The notes under the pieces: generated by a model | What the model saw: the letters and a program-made list of their open reading frames with translations, nothing else | Databases searched by the model: none | What the model was told of the DNA's origin: nothing | Shown: piece after piece, positions 56,710-64,000 of the stretch | How the letters are laid out: each line of letters begins with the position of its first letter | How positions within the stretch are numbered: the stretch's first letter is position 1 | Assembly: GCF_904848585.1 (NCBI RefSeq) | Contig: NZ_CAJHCR010000001.1 | Span: 1,178,001-1,242,000 of the forward strand | Origin: Paraburkholderia kirstenboschensis | Lineage (GTDB): Bacteria; Pseudomonadota; Gammaproteobacteria; Burkholderiales; Burkholderiaceae | DNA: 64,000 bases | Reading direction: 5' to 3' | Translations under genes and position numbers: made by a program

Positions 56710-57330
56710 CTATGCGCCGCCCGAAGCCGCGGCTGCCGACGCGGCCTTGCTCTTCTTCGCTTTCTTCTTCGAGGCCTTCGCGCCGGACGCGTCGGCAGGC
56801 GCGCTGGCTGCCGCGGCGGGTGCTGCCGGTGCTGTGGCAGTGGCCGCCGGCGCGGATGCCGCTGTCGCGTCCGAGGCTGCGGCCTTGGCCTTTTTCTTCG
56901 ACGACTTCGAAGCTTTCGTGCCTGAAGCGTCGGCAGGCGCGGCCGGGGTTGCGGTTGTGGTCGCCGTGGTGGTTGCTGTGGTGTTGGCCGGGGTGTTGGC
57001 CGCAGGCGCGGTCTTCGTGGCCGTGGACTTCGCCGCGGGCTTCGCGCCCGTTGGCGGCGAAGACGAGCCGTTGATGGTCAAGCCCGCCGCTTCCAGATTT
57101 ACGACCGACTTGTTGCCAATGCCTTTGACGCGCGTGGCCAGATCGTCGGCGTCCTTGAACGGCCCGTTCTTCGTGCGTTCTTCGATGATTGCCTTAGCAT
57201 GCGCGGGCCCAATGCCCTTGACCGATTCGAGTGCGGTCTGATCGGCGGAATTCACTTCGACTGCGGCCGCGAATCCCGCCGACAGCGACAACGCCAAGGC
57301 AACGCACAGCATCACAAGCTTTTTCAGCAT
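56710..57330 (-). CDS. ComEA-like helix-hairpin-helix protein with Lys/Ala-rich tail
   Basis: A signal peptide (residues 1-24, MLKKLVMLCVALALSLSAG) exports it to the periplasm. The ComEA-type double helix-hairpin-helix domain (about 25-90) reads EVNSADQTALESVKGIGPAHA, then FKDADDLATRVKGIGNKSVVNLE, and binds DNA in ComEA proteins. Residues 95-206 are low-complexity: Thr/Ala/Pro repeats, then two copies of PADASG-KASK-KKAK basic blocks resembling histone H1 tails. The ATG at 57330 follows TGGAG. ComEA pulls DNA into the periplasm during transformation. This tail is unusual. Confidence 0.85.
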   Translation of the reverse strand: MLKKLVMLCVALALSLSAGFAAAVEVNSADQTALESVKGIGPAHAKAIIEERTKNGPFKDADDLATRVKGIGNKSVVNLEAAGLTINGSSSPPTGAKPAAKSTATKTAPAANTPANTTATTTATTTATPAAPADASGTKASKSSKKKAKAAASDATAASAPAATATAPAAPAAAASAPADASGAKASKKKAKKSKAASAAAASGGA

Positions 57331-57582
57331 GGCAAGCACTCCATTGAGGGCAAAAGTTAGCCGGGAACGGACGACGCGAAGTGTCAGCAGGCGCTGCGCT
57401 TAAGCATAGGACAAACGCGCGCTCTTATTGGCGACCGCCGACGATTTATACCGACCGATCAATGGCAAGTAAATCGCCATGAACAATCTTTAAACCTTTT
57501 GCCCGGTAAGAAGGCGGTTGTGAGCCGGATTGCTCGCATCGTCTGAGCCGCGAGGTCGCGTGAGAATGACAGCGCGGCGCAC

Positions 57583-57613
57583 TTGACTTAGAGTGCACTC
57601 GAAGTCCTAACCT
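57583..57613 (+). promoter_or_regulatory. MerR-type promoter with palindromic operator
   Basis: TTGACT (-35, 57583-57588) and TAACCT (-10, 57608-57613) are separated by 19 bp, the long spacer typical of MerR-activated promoters. The spacer holds ACTTAGAGTGCACTCGAAGT (57586-57605), a 20-bp palindrome with one mismatched pair. The MerR gene begins 10 bp after the -10, so its leader is very short. Confidence 0.85.
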
Positions 57614-57623
57614 GAGTCCTGTC

Positions 57624-58124
57624 ATGTCGAAAACGTCGAACGCACTCACCATCGGGCAAGTCGCCGACACCATCGGCGTCTCCACGCATACGCTGCGCTA
57701 TTACGAGCAGGCCGGGCTGATTCGCGCGGTTGGCCGCACGCAGGCGGGACATCGCCTGTATTCGCCGGCCGACCTCGACTGGCTGCGATTTTTGATGCGC
57801 CTCAAAGCCACCGGCATGCCGATCGCCGGCATGCAGGCCTTCGCGGCGCTGCGTGCCGAGGGTCAGCAGACGATCGGTGCGCGCCGCGACCTGCTGGTGG
57901 CGCATCGCGATGCGGTTCTGGCGCGGATCGCCGACTTGCAGGCCAACCTTGGCGCGATCGTCGACAAGATCGCGTATTACGAAGGCGAAGCAGCCGGCCA
58001 GATGTCCGCAGCGGAGAGTCAGTCACGACGGATCGACGACACGTCATCGTTCTCACACTCGGAAAAGGACTCACCATGGACTACGCGCAAAACGACCGCT
58101 ACACGCAAGGCTGGAACAAACTGA
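57624..58124 (+). CDS. MerR-family transcriptional regulator
   Basis: A protein of 166 aa. The winged helix at residues 8-75 has LTIGQVADTIGVSTHTLRYY, then EQAGLIRAVGRTQAGHRLYS. The dimer helix follows, with LLVAHRDAVLARIADLQANL. The C-terminus (about 130-166) is Ser/Thr/Arg-rich and overlaps the next gene by 49 bp in another frame; it has no metal-binding Cys. It probably controls its own promoter and the carboxymuconolactone decarboxylase-like gene it overlaps. Ligand unknown. Confidence 0.9.
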   Translation: MSKTSNALTIGQVADTIGVSTHTLRYYEQAGLIRAVGRTQAGHRLYSPADLDWLRFLMRLKATGMPIAGMQAFAALRAEGQQTIGARRDLLVAHRDAVLARIADLQANLGAIVDKIAYYEGEAAGQMSAAESQSRRIDDTSSFSHSEKDSPWTTRKTTATRKAGTN

Positions 58125-58513
58125 GGGAAATCGACGGTTCTGCCGGCGAGCAGGTGATCGCCGCGCTTGCACCGATTGCGCCTGACTTCGCGCGTCTGCT
58201 GATCGAATTCGGTTTCGGCGATATCTACAGCCGTCCGCAACTCGATCTGCGCGCGCGGGAGATTGCCACCATCGCTTCGCTCGCGACGCTCGGCTGCGCG
58301 CAACCGCAGCTCAAGGTGCATATCGAAGCGGCGCTGAACGTCGGCTGCACGCGCGAGGAGATCGTCGAGGTGTTCATGCAGATGGCGTTGTATGCAGGGT
58401 TCCCGGCGGCATTGAACGCGTTGTTCGCCGCGCGCGAGGTTTTTGATCGCCACGATCAGGCGTTGCAGAAGGCGCGGCCGGAACAGGCGGAGGACGTGAC
58501 GCATGCGGGTTGA
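58076..58513 (+). CDS. Carboxymuconolactone decarboxylase family protein
   Basis: An alpha-helical protein of 145 aa of the CMD/AhpD superfamily. NDRYTQGWNKLREIDGSAGE leads, and DLRAREIATIASLATLGCAQPQLKVHIEAALNVG, of which the first half is typical, is followed by CTREEIVEVFMQMALYAGFPAA. The CMD type has a single Cys near CAQPQLKVH rather than the AhpD CxxC, so an oxidative-stress AhpD role is less likely. It may be a lactone-decarboxylase relative. GGAAAAGGA precedes the ATG. It is coupled to the MerR gene. Confidence 0.88.
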   Translation: MDYAQNDRYTQGWNKLREIDGSAGEQVIAALAPIAPDFARLLIEFGFGDIYSRPQLDLRAREIATIASLATLGCAQPQLKVHIEAALNVGCTREEIVEVFMQMALYAGFPAALNALFAAREVFDRHDQALQKARPEQAEDVTHAG

Positions 58514-58611
58514 GCATGCGGAACGTGCCGGGGAAGCGACGCACGCCGCTAGAGCACGCGGTTCGCGCAGACACGAGCCACGTGCGTGGGCTGTCTGCGG
58601 TTTTTAGGGAC

Positions 58612-58699
58612 AAGCGGTGATGCGAAGCGGTGATGCCAAGTGGTGGTGTTAAGCGGTGGCGTCTAAGTCTTGCATCCAACCGATGGCATCCAACCGGCG
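58612..58699. repeat. Four 13-bp then two 14-bp tandem repeats
   Basis: AAGCGGTGATGCG and three variants run in tandem at 58612-58663. GCATCCAACCGATG and GCATCCAACCGGCG follow at 58672-58699. The block fills most of the convergent spacer between the CMD gene and norM. Confidence 0.85.
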
Positions 58700-58727
58700 C
58701 CATTGCGCAATGCCGCCAACGTAGCCT

Positions 58728-60107
58728 TCAATCAGCCGCTTCGGATCGCATTGCCGCGCCCGCGCGCACATGCCGCTTGCTGACCACGCGCCAGTAAAGC
58801 AGCAAGCCGATGCCCGCAATCGCAAGACTCGCCGTATTCGCGACCCAGAAGCCGCGCGCCCCCGTCAGCCAGGGCGGGATCGCGCCGGTCACATTGAAGC
58901 CGAGCAGATATCCGCCACCGAGACCCACGCCCCAGAGCGCGACAGCGTAGATCACGGTCGGCACGACGGCGACCTTGTAGGCGCGCAACACGAACGCGGT
59001 GGTGATCTGCAACGCGTCGAACAGGTGATAGCAGACGACGATCAGCACGAGCGGCATCGCCGCCGCCACGACTTGCGCGTTCGGCGTATAGCCTTCGATC
59101 ACGTATGGTCGCAGCACGAGCAGCACTGCGCCGTAACAGCAGGCGAGGGCGACCGCCATCATGATTCCGTGGCGCGACAATGTGCGTGCGGCCTCGGGGC
59201 GGTGTGCGCCGAGCGCCTGAGCGACCAGCGTCGACGAAGCGATGCCGATCGACAGCGGCGTCATATACAACACCGCGCCGATGTTGCCGGCGATCTGGTG
59301 CCCGGCGAGCGTCGTCGTGCCGAAGCGCGCGATGAAGAGCGCCATGAAGGTGTACGACGTGACTTCGATCAGATACGACAGTCCCATCGGAATGCCTAGC
59401 CGCAGCTGCGCGGCCTGGCGCCGCCAGACGGGCCAGCAGAAGCGCTTGAAGATCGCGAAGGGCGTGAAGACGTCGACACGGGTAAGCAGCAACATGCCGA
59501 CGAGCGCGAGCCCCCAGTTGATCAAGGTGCTGGCAAGCGCGCAGCCGGGGCCGCCGAGCGCCGGCACGCCGAGGCCGCCGAAAATGAACCACGTATTGAG
59601 CGGCACCTTTAGCAACAGCGCGCCGATCTGCAAAATCATCACGAGTCGCGGCTTGCCCACTGCATTGCTGATCGAACCGTAGACGCGAAACACGAGGCCG
59701 GCAGGCAGGCCAAATGCAAGTATTCGCAGATACGACACCGTGCGCTCGTGCAGCGCATCGGGCACCCGCGCGAGATGCAACAGATGGCCGGGGAAGAACA
59801 GGATCAGAAAGCCGATGACAGTAAGCGCCAGCGCGAGCCACAGCGATTGCCGGACTTCCTCGCCGATCTCGTGATAGCGGCGCGCGCCGTACAGTTGCGC
59901 GGTGATCGGTTGCAGCGCGGTGAGAATGCCGGTCAAGCCGATGTAGACGGAGATGTAAATCGACGAGCCGAGGCCCAGCGCGGCGAGATCGACAGCCGAG
60001 TAACGCCCGACCATGGCCGTGTCGATTACGCCGAAAGCGATGATGGCCAGTTGACCGATCAGCACGGGCCACGCGAGCCCAGCGATTTTCCGTACGTCGG
60101 CGAGCAT
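58728..60107 (-). CDS. norM: MATE family multidrug efflux pump
   Basis: A sodium- or proton-driven exporter of 459 aa with twelve transmembrane helices in two MATE repeats. ADVRKIAGLAWPVLIGQLAI leads and AMVGRYSAVDLAALGLG follows. IPMGLSYLIEVTSYTFMALF and GTTTLAGHQIAGNIGAVLYM start the second half. The sequence resembles NorM proteins. It starts 2 bp after the glycosyltransferase stop on the same strand, so the two are co-transcribed. Substrates are likely cationic dyes or fluoroquinolones by family. Confidence 0.92.
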   Translation of the reverse strand: MLADVRKIAGLAWPVLIGQLAIIAFGVIDTAMVGRYSAVDLAALGLGSSIYISVYIGLTGILTALQPITAQLYGARRYHEIGEEVRQSLWLALALTVIGFLILFFPGHLLHLARVPDALHERTVSYLRILAFGLPAGLVFRVYGSISNAVGKPRLVMILQIGALLLKVPLNTWFIFGGLGVPALGGPGCALASTLINWGLALVGMLLLTRVDVFTPFAIFKRFCWPVWRRQAAQLRLGIPMGLSYLIEVTSYTFMALFIARFGTTTLAGHQIAGNIGAVLYMTPLSIGIASSTLVAQALGAHRPEAARTLSRHGIMMAVALACCYGAVLLVLRPYVIEGYTPNAQVVAAAMPLVLIVVCYHLFDALQITTAFVLRAYKVAVVPTVIYAVALWGVGLGGGYLLGFNVTGAIPPWLTGARGFWVANTASLAIAGIGLLLYWRVVSKRHVRAGAAMRSEAAD

Positions 60108-60109
60108 GT

Positions 60110-61867
60110 TCAGCCAGGCTTCTTATGCCAGTTGCGCCGTTTGACGACCGGCGGCTTCGGACGGTCGATGCGCACATACAAACGGAAGCGTTCGTCGCGG
60201 TCGGCCACGCGGCGGCCTTCCCAGACCAGTTTCCACATGAAGTCGGACATCGCGCTCGGCTCGCCGAAGTCCTGCGTGTCCTGGCGCAGAATGACGTCGC
60301 AATCCTGATTGAACGAGAAGTGCATGTCGCCGAAATACGCGAAGGTCGCAATTTGCGCATTGCCGAGGCGCACCGGCGATATGCAGGTGTAGTCGTCAGG
60401 CAAGTGACTCGCGATCTGTTCGGCGACGTCCTTGTAAGTCCGGCTGTAGTTGACGACCGGCAGCCACAAGGTCATCAGCAGCACCCACATGAGCGTCGTG
60501 CCGGCGCTCGAGAGCACGACGCTGCGCCACAGCACCTTCGGATGGCGCGCGAGACGCCATTGCACGAGCACGAACCAGCAAACGGTCACAGCGACCGCGC
60601 AGACGAACGAAAGTATTTTGAACTGCGGCGCGAAGCCCGGGGCGAGACGCGCAAGGTTACGCGCGAGCGGATGCGGGAAGCCGGTCAACCCGGCCACGTA
60701 CACGAGCCAGACGAAGCTGCCGAGAATCGTGAAACTGAGCAATGCGAACCAGTCGATTGCGTTAATGGCACCGCGTTTGAGCGTGGGCAGCGCGAAGGTG
60801 GCCAGCACGGCGAGCGCGGGCAGCAGCAACATATAAAGCCGGTTCGACTGATGGCTCTGCAAGATGACGAGCACCAGCAGCGGCCCGATCACCGAAAGCG
60901 GAATCGCGACGTGCGGCGCGCGGCGCAGACCCGACCAGCTGAACCACGCCCATAGCGCGAGCGGCCATGCGGGCCACGTGAAGAGCGGCAGGTTTTTCAG
61001 CGCGTAAGCCGCGACCGAGCCGGGTGGGCCCGCGAACGAACTCAGGCTGACGTGTACCCACTGGTTCAGATACCAGACAGCGTCGACGGGAAAAGCCGAG
61101 AGCGCGGCGATCGGCCACGCGACCGAGAGCGCCAGCGCGATCGGCAGACCCGCAAGCAGCAGCCAGCGCGAGCGCGTCTCGCGGACGATCAGCGTCATGG
61201 CGAGCGTGCCCAGCAGAAGCGCGCCGACCAGCACGGGGCTGCTTGCGAGCGTGACGAAGCCCATCGCCAGGCCCCAGATCGACGCGCCCTGAATCGGCTT
61301 GTCGATCATTCGCACGAGCCCGTAGACGAGCATCGCGATACACACGAACTGCACCAACTGTGGCGTGGTTTCGTGGCCGCGCTCGGCGAGGCCGAAGCAG
61401 GCGAGCAGGATCAGCAGGGCGCCGTCGGCGAGCGTGCGACCGTAGTCGCGAGGTTCCGGCTCGCCGCCGAACGCGTACTTGAACGGCTGGACTTCGGCGC
61501 GTCGGCCGAGCAGGTAGGCGGCATACCAGACGAACGCGCAGCCCACGCAAAACAGCAGGCCGGTAACGACACGGGACGCATTGCTTGCATCGACCCACGG
61601 CGCGAACACGCGGATGGCACTGGCGCCGAGCCAGTAGCCAAGCGGGCCGTCTTCAGTCAGGTACTTGCCGACCAGATTCGGCAGGAGCCAGTCGTGCGCG
61701 CTGCCGTTCGCCATGGTCCACATCACGCCGAAGCCGGCTGCGTCCTCGTTCTTCCACGGATCGCGGCCGAACAGGCCGAACGACGCGTAGACGATACAGA
61801 TGGTCAACAGCAGCCAGCGCGGGAGCGCACTGGTCGCGGAAGCAGTGAGGCGAACGACAGGTCTCAT
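60110..61867 (-). CDS. ArnT-like membrane glycosyltransferase (GT39/GT83 superfamily)
   Basis: An integral membrane protein of 585 aa with about ten transmembrane helices. The first external loop has the acidic motif LFGRDPWKNEDAAGFGVM, the catalytic Asp/Glu pair of this superfamily, then WLLPNLVGKYLTEDGPLGYW. A C-terminal periplasmic domain (about 480-585) ends in basic residues. It probably transfers a sugar from undecaprenyl phosphate to lipid A, a protein or a glycan; the acceptor is unknown. The ATG at 61867 is preferred; the frame to 61948 adds an unconserved leader. Operon with the MATE gene. Confidence 0.85.
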   Translation of the reverse strand: MRPVVRLTASATSALPRWLLLTICIVYASFGLFGRDPWKNEDAAGFGVMWTMANGSAHDWLLPNLVGKYLTEDGPLGYWLGASAIRVFAPWVDASNASRVVTGLLFCVGCAFVWYAAYLLGRRAEVQPFKYAFGGEPEPRDYGRTLADGALLILLACFGLAERGHETTPQLVQFVCIAMLVYGLVRMIDKPIQGASIWGLAMGFVTLASSPVLVGALLLGTLAMTLIVRETRSRWLLLAGLPIALALSVAWPIAALSAFPVDAVWYLNQWVHVSLSSFAGPPGSVAAYALKNLPLFTWPAWPLALWAWFSWSGLRRAPHVAIPLSVIGPLLVLVILQSHQSNRLYMLLLPALAVLATFALPTLKRGAINAIDWFALLSFTILGSFVWLVYVAGLTGFPHPLARNLARLAPGFAPQFKILSFVCAVAVTVCWFVLVQWRLARHPKVLWRSVVLSSAGTTLMWVLLMTLWLPVVNYSRTYKDVAEQIASHLPDDYTCISPVRLGNAQIATFAYFGDMHFSFNQDCDVILRQDTQDFGEPSAMSDFMWKLVWEGRRVADRDERFRLYVRIDRPKPPVVKRRNWHKKPG

Positions 61868-62096
61868 GCGGTTTGGGATATTTAATAAGCGAAAGCCGCC
61901 ACTGGACTGCGGGTCCGGCTGGCACGGCCTTATTGGAGCATCCGGCATTGTAGTCGGGAGCCACTATGCGCGTCACGGTCGGTAATGGCCTGCAACGGCA
62001 TTGAGCATGCTGCTACACCGAGCCGTCGGTCCGACGTGTGCGGCGGCTCGAACTCTCGCCACGGTGGCGCCGGCTTTCCAGTTGCGCGCAGGCGAC

Positions 62097-62127
62097 AAAA
62101 AAGGGCAGCTCGCGCTGCCCTTCTTTT
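62097..62127. terminator. Bidirectional terminator downstream of rpmE2
   Basis: AAGGGCAGC (62101-62109) pairs with GCTGCCCTT (62114-62122). On the minus strand it is followed by a run of U (complement of 62097-62102), and on the plus strand by CTTTTT. It lies about 75 bp past the rpmE2 stop. The spacer 61868-62197 otherwise holds no recognised gene. Confidence 0.9.
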
Positions 62128-62197
62128 TGCTGCTTCGCTGCCGGACGAAAGTAGCCGAATCGGCCTGATTCTGCCCAGCAAGCCAAAGCGGCGGGTA

Positions 62198-62464
62198 TTA
62201 CTTCGCTGCTGCCTTGCCGGTAGCGCGCGAACCGAACTTCTTGTTGAACTTCTCGACGCGGCCTGCCGTGTCCATGATCTTTTGCTGGCCGGTGTAGAAC
62301 GGATGCGATTCCGACGACACTTCAATCTTGGCGAGCGGGTAGGTCTTGCCGTTGAATTCGGCGGTTTCACGCGTCTGGATGGTCGAGCGCGTCACAAACT
62401 TGAAGTCGTTCGACATGTCGATGAACAGGACTTCGCGGTAATTCGGGTGAATGCCTTCTTTCAT
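62198..62464 (-). CDS. rpmE2: 50S ribosomal protein L31 type B
   Basis: A zinc-independent paralogue of L31: [20 protein letters not shown] and [17 protein letters not shown] lead, and [24 protein letters not shown], whose core is SHPFYTG, follows. There is no CxxC zinc motif. Length 88 aa. The ATG at 62464 matches the family start and follows GGAAAG. In many bacteria type B L31 is induced by zinc shortage through Zur. I did not see a convincing Zur box here. Confidence 0.97.
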   Translation of the reverse strand: MKEGIHPNYREVLFIDMSNDFKFVTRSTIQTRETAEFNGKTYPLAKIEVSSESHPFYTGQQKIMDTAGRVEKFNKKFGSRATGKAAAK

Positions 62465-62632
62465 GATCTTTCCTTTAATCTGGCGGTAGCCAACCCGCGT
62501 GCGGCCGCTCATGCGCGGACTGCATCTAGGCGCGAGCCACTTGCCTATGGTCGAAAAACGGCGATTATGCCAGAAAATCAGTCGCTTGACGAATTCTGTC
62601 AGGTTTTTGCCGGCGTTTTGCCCGCATTTCGC

Positions 62633-63469
62633 TTATTGCGGGGGCGCGAACGTCAGGCCGACTCGCGCCGGGTCCTGACGATAATATCGGGCGAGAAGCC
62701 GATATAGCTCCGGATACTCCGCTTCGAACGCTTGTGGCTTGACGAACAGCGCCTCGCTGCACACCGCGAAAAATTCCGACGGATGATCCGCGGCGTATGG
62801 ATCGATCAGCGATTCGCGCTCGAAGCGCGTCCAGCGGCGCTGCGGCACCGCGTCGACGCGGGCGCAGAACTGATCGTAGGCGGCGTCGAACACGTCCGCC
62901 CAGGCTTGCGAGTCGAGTGGCGCGTGCCAGCGGCGCACGAGCGGCGGATGGCCGTCCGCCTCGCCGTTGAGCATGTCGATCTTGTGCGCGAATTCGTGGA
63001 TCACCACGTTGTACGCGTCCGCGCCGTCCGTCATCTGCGCGTCTTCCCACGACAGCACGACGGGGCCGCCTTCCCACGCTTCGCCGCTCGCGTCGTGCTC
63101 GACCTCGTGAACGACGCCGTCTTCGTCCTCGACGGTCTTGCGGATCACGAATTCGCCCGGATACACGATCACGCCGACCCATCCGCGATACAGATCCAGG
63201 CTCAGATTCAGCACTGGCAAGCACGCCTGGGCCGCAATGGCGACAGTCATCGCATCGGTCAACTCCAGTTCGTGCGCGGTCGAGAACTCCTTTTGCGCGA
63301 TGAAAAGGCTGCTCATCTCGCGCAGGCGCGCGAGATCCGGTGCATCCAGGTGCGCGAGAAACGGCAGGCCATCGAGCGTCGCCTGCCACAGGTCATCGCC
63401 AATTGCGTAGTTGCGCAGCGCGCGCTCGCGCCGGCGGGCGCCGAGCCATTGAGTGAGTTTCGAAAGCAT
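62633..63469 (-). CDS. mtfA: MtfA zinc metallopeptidase (M90)
   Basis: A protein of 278 aa resembling E. coli MtfA, an aminopeptidase that also binds the repressor Mlc and so affects glucose PTS expression. The zinc motif is VVIHEFAHKIDMLNGEADG (HEFAH plus a downstream Glu region). YPGEFVIRKTVEDEDG and PVVLSWEDAQMTD precede it, and YAADHPSEFFAVCSEALFV is the third ligand region. It is on the same strand, 15 bp after an MFS transporter gene. Confidence 0.94.
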   Translation of the reverse strand: MLSKLTQWLGARRRERALRNYAIGDDLWQATLDGLPFLAHLDAPDLARLREMSSLFIAQKEFSTAHELELTDAMTVAIAAQACLPVLNLSLDLYRGWVGVIVYPGEFVIRKTVEDEDGVVHEVEHDASGEAWEGGPVVLSWEDAQMTDGADAYNVVIHEFAHKIDMLNGEADGHPPLVRRWHAPLDSQAWADVFDAAYDQFCARVDAVPQRRWTRFERESLIDPYAADHPSEFFAVCSEALFVKPQAFEAEYPELYRLLARYYRQDPARVGLTFAPPQ

Positions 63470-63484
63470 GGGCCGATGAAACCG

Positions 63485-64000
63485 TTAGTCGATCTGTTTT
63501 TGCCACGCGGCGAAAATCCCGCCGCAAATCGCGATGCCGATCAGGAAGTAGAAGCCGTCGAGCGAGGTCAGAAAACTGGCCTGCCGCGCCACCGCCTGGC
63601 TGATCTCCACGACCGCAAGCGAATGCGCGTCCGAAGACGAGTGTCCGGCGGCGGATAGCGCGCGCGTGAGCCCGGCAAGCGAGTCCTGAAACAATGGATT
63701 GTACGGATTCACGAACTCCGCGAGTCGCGCCTGATGCAACGCCTGCCGATGCTGCTCAACGATGATCACCGAAGCTGTGGCGAAGGAGATCGTCAGTTGC
63801 CGCACGATATTCTTCAACCGGTAACCGTGCGCGAATTCCTCTATCGCGAAGATTCTGAAGGTCAGATTCGCGACCGGCAGCACGATGAACAGCAACAGCA
63901 GGCCGCGCAACAGGAGCGGTCCCACCAGCGCCGCTTCCCCGACGGACGGCGACATGCGGGTCATCCACGCGGCCGTGAGCGCGGCGATCGCGAAACCCGG
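63485..64000 (-). CDS. MFS transporter, C-terminal part (starts beyond window)
   Basis: The frame stays open to the window edge (171 codons seen). The last transmembrane helices are visible: GFAIAALTAAWMTRMSP, LLLRGLLLLFIVLPVANLTF, IVRQLTISFATASVIIVEQ and FYFLIGIAICGGIFAAW. The EFAHGYRLKNIVRQL loop and AVARQASFLTSLDGFYFL suggest the DHA2/EmrB-like 14-helix drug exporter group. Its start, and so its full topology, is not seen. Confidence 0.8.
   Translation of the reverse strand, partial: PGFAIAALTAAWMTRMSPSVGEAALVGPLLLRGLLLLFIVLPVANLTFRIFAIEEFAHGYRLKNIVRQLTISFATASVIIVEQHRQALHQARLAEFVNPYNPLFQDSLAGLTRALSAAGHSSSDAHSLAVVEISQAVARQASFLTSLDGFYFLIGIAICGGIFAAWQKQID

Overview
The window reads as core chromosome of a GC-rich beta-proteobacterium of the Burkholderiaceae, most likely Paraburkholderia or Burkholderia sensu lato. 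This is inferred from protein flavour and gene neighbourhoods: Sbp-CysTWA-CysB, rpsF-priB-rpsR-rplI-dnaB, alaT-hom-thrC-moeA-moaDE, a split-arnA lipid A operon and NodIJ-type ABC genes. No sequence search was run. Almost every long open frame opposite a real gene is a codon-phase shadow.

Layout. 0-10.5 kb: small exported and hypothetical proteins, a tRNA-His with its terminator, dusA, a glycine-rich lipoprotein, the aldo-keto reductase tas, a NodIJ-like ABC exporter, a universal stress protein, and lexA with two SOS boxes. 10.6-17.7 kb: sulfate/thiosulfate ABC importer sbp-cysT-cysW-cysA with its CysB-type regulator, then an asparaginase and the K+-binding BON-LysM protein. 18.3-23 kb: glyoxylate-to-glycerate module gcl-hyi-glxR with a divergent LysR gene and a palindromic operator candidate. 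23.3-28.2 kb: ribosomal/primosome cluster, dnaB, phosphate transport. 28.3-31.8 kb: a non-canonical SDR, a truncated acyltransferase and a heptose pair hldA-hldD, the most accessory-looking stretch. 31.9-36 kb: NlpC/P60 lipoprotein, PhoH/PIN ATPase, peroxiredoxin. 36.2-43.6 kb: L-Ara4N lipid A modification operon arnT-arnE-arnB-arnC-arnA(formyl)-arnA(decarboxylase)-arnD. 44-51.6 kb: alaT, hom-thrC and molybdopterin genes. 51.7-58.5 kb: NO-related globin and NsrR pair, clpB with a heat-shock promoter, yidB, a ComEA-like protein with a basic tail, and a MerR-carboxymuconolactone decarboxylase pair. 58.7-64 kb: MATE exporter, ArnT-like glycosyltransferase, rpmE2, mtfA and the end of an MFS transporter.

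Working together: CysB should drive the sulfate importer. The arn genes build and attach cationic L-Ara4N to lipid A, and HldA/HldD make core heptose, so the envelope is heavily represented. hom-thrC follow alaT behind a possible attenuator. NsrR probably governs the globin.

I found no clear new defence, mobile or biosynthetic system. The most unusual signals are non-coding. Short tandem repeats with 9-15 bp units recur, usually just after stop codons or in gene-end spacers, at about ten places. There is also a two-hairpin leader with a U-tract before hom and a repeat-filled 570-bp region before alaT. Protein-level oddities are an SDR lacking Tyr/Lys catalytic residues, a histone-H1-like tail on the ComEA-like protein, a hexanucleotide repeat inside moeA and a possibly extra HldA/HldD pair.
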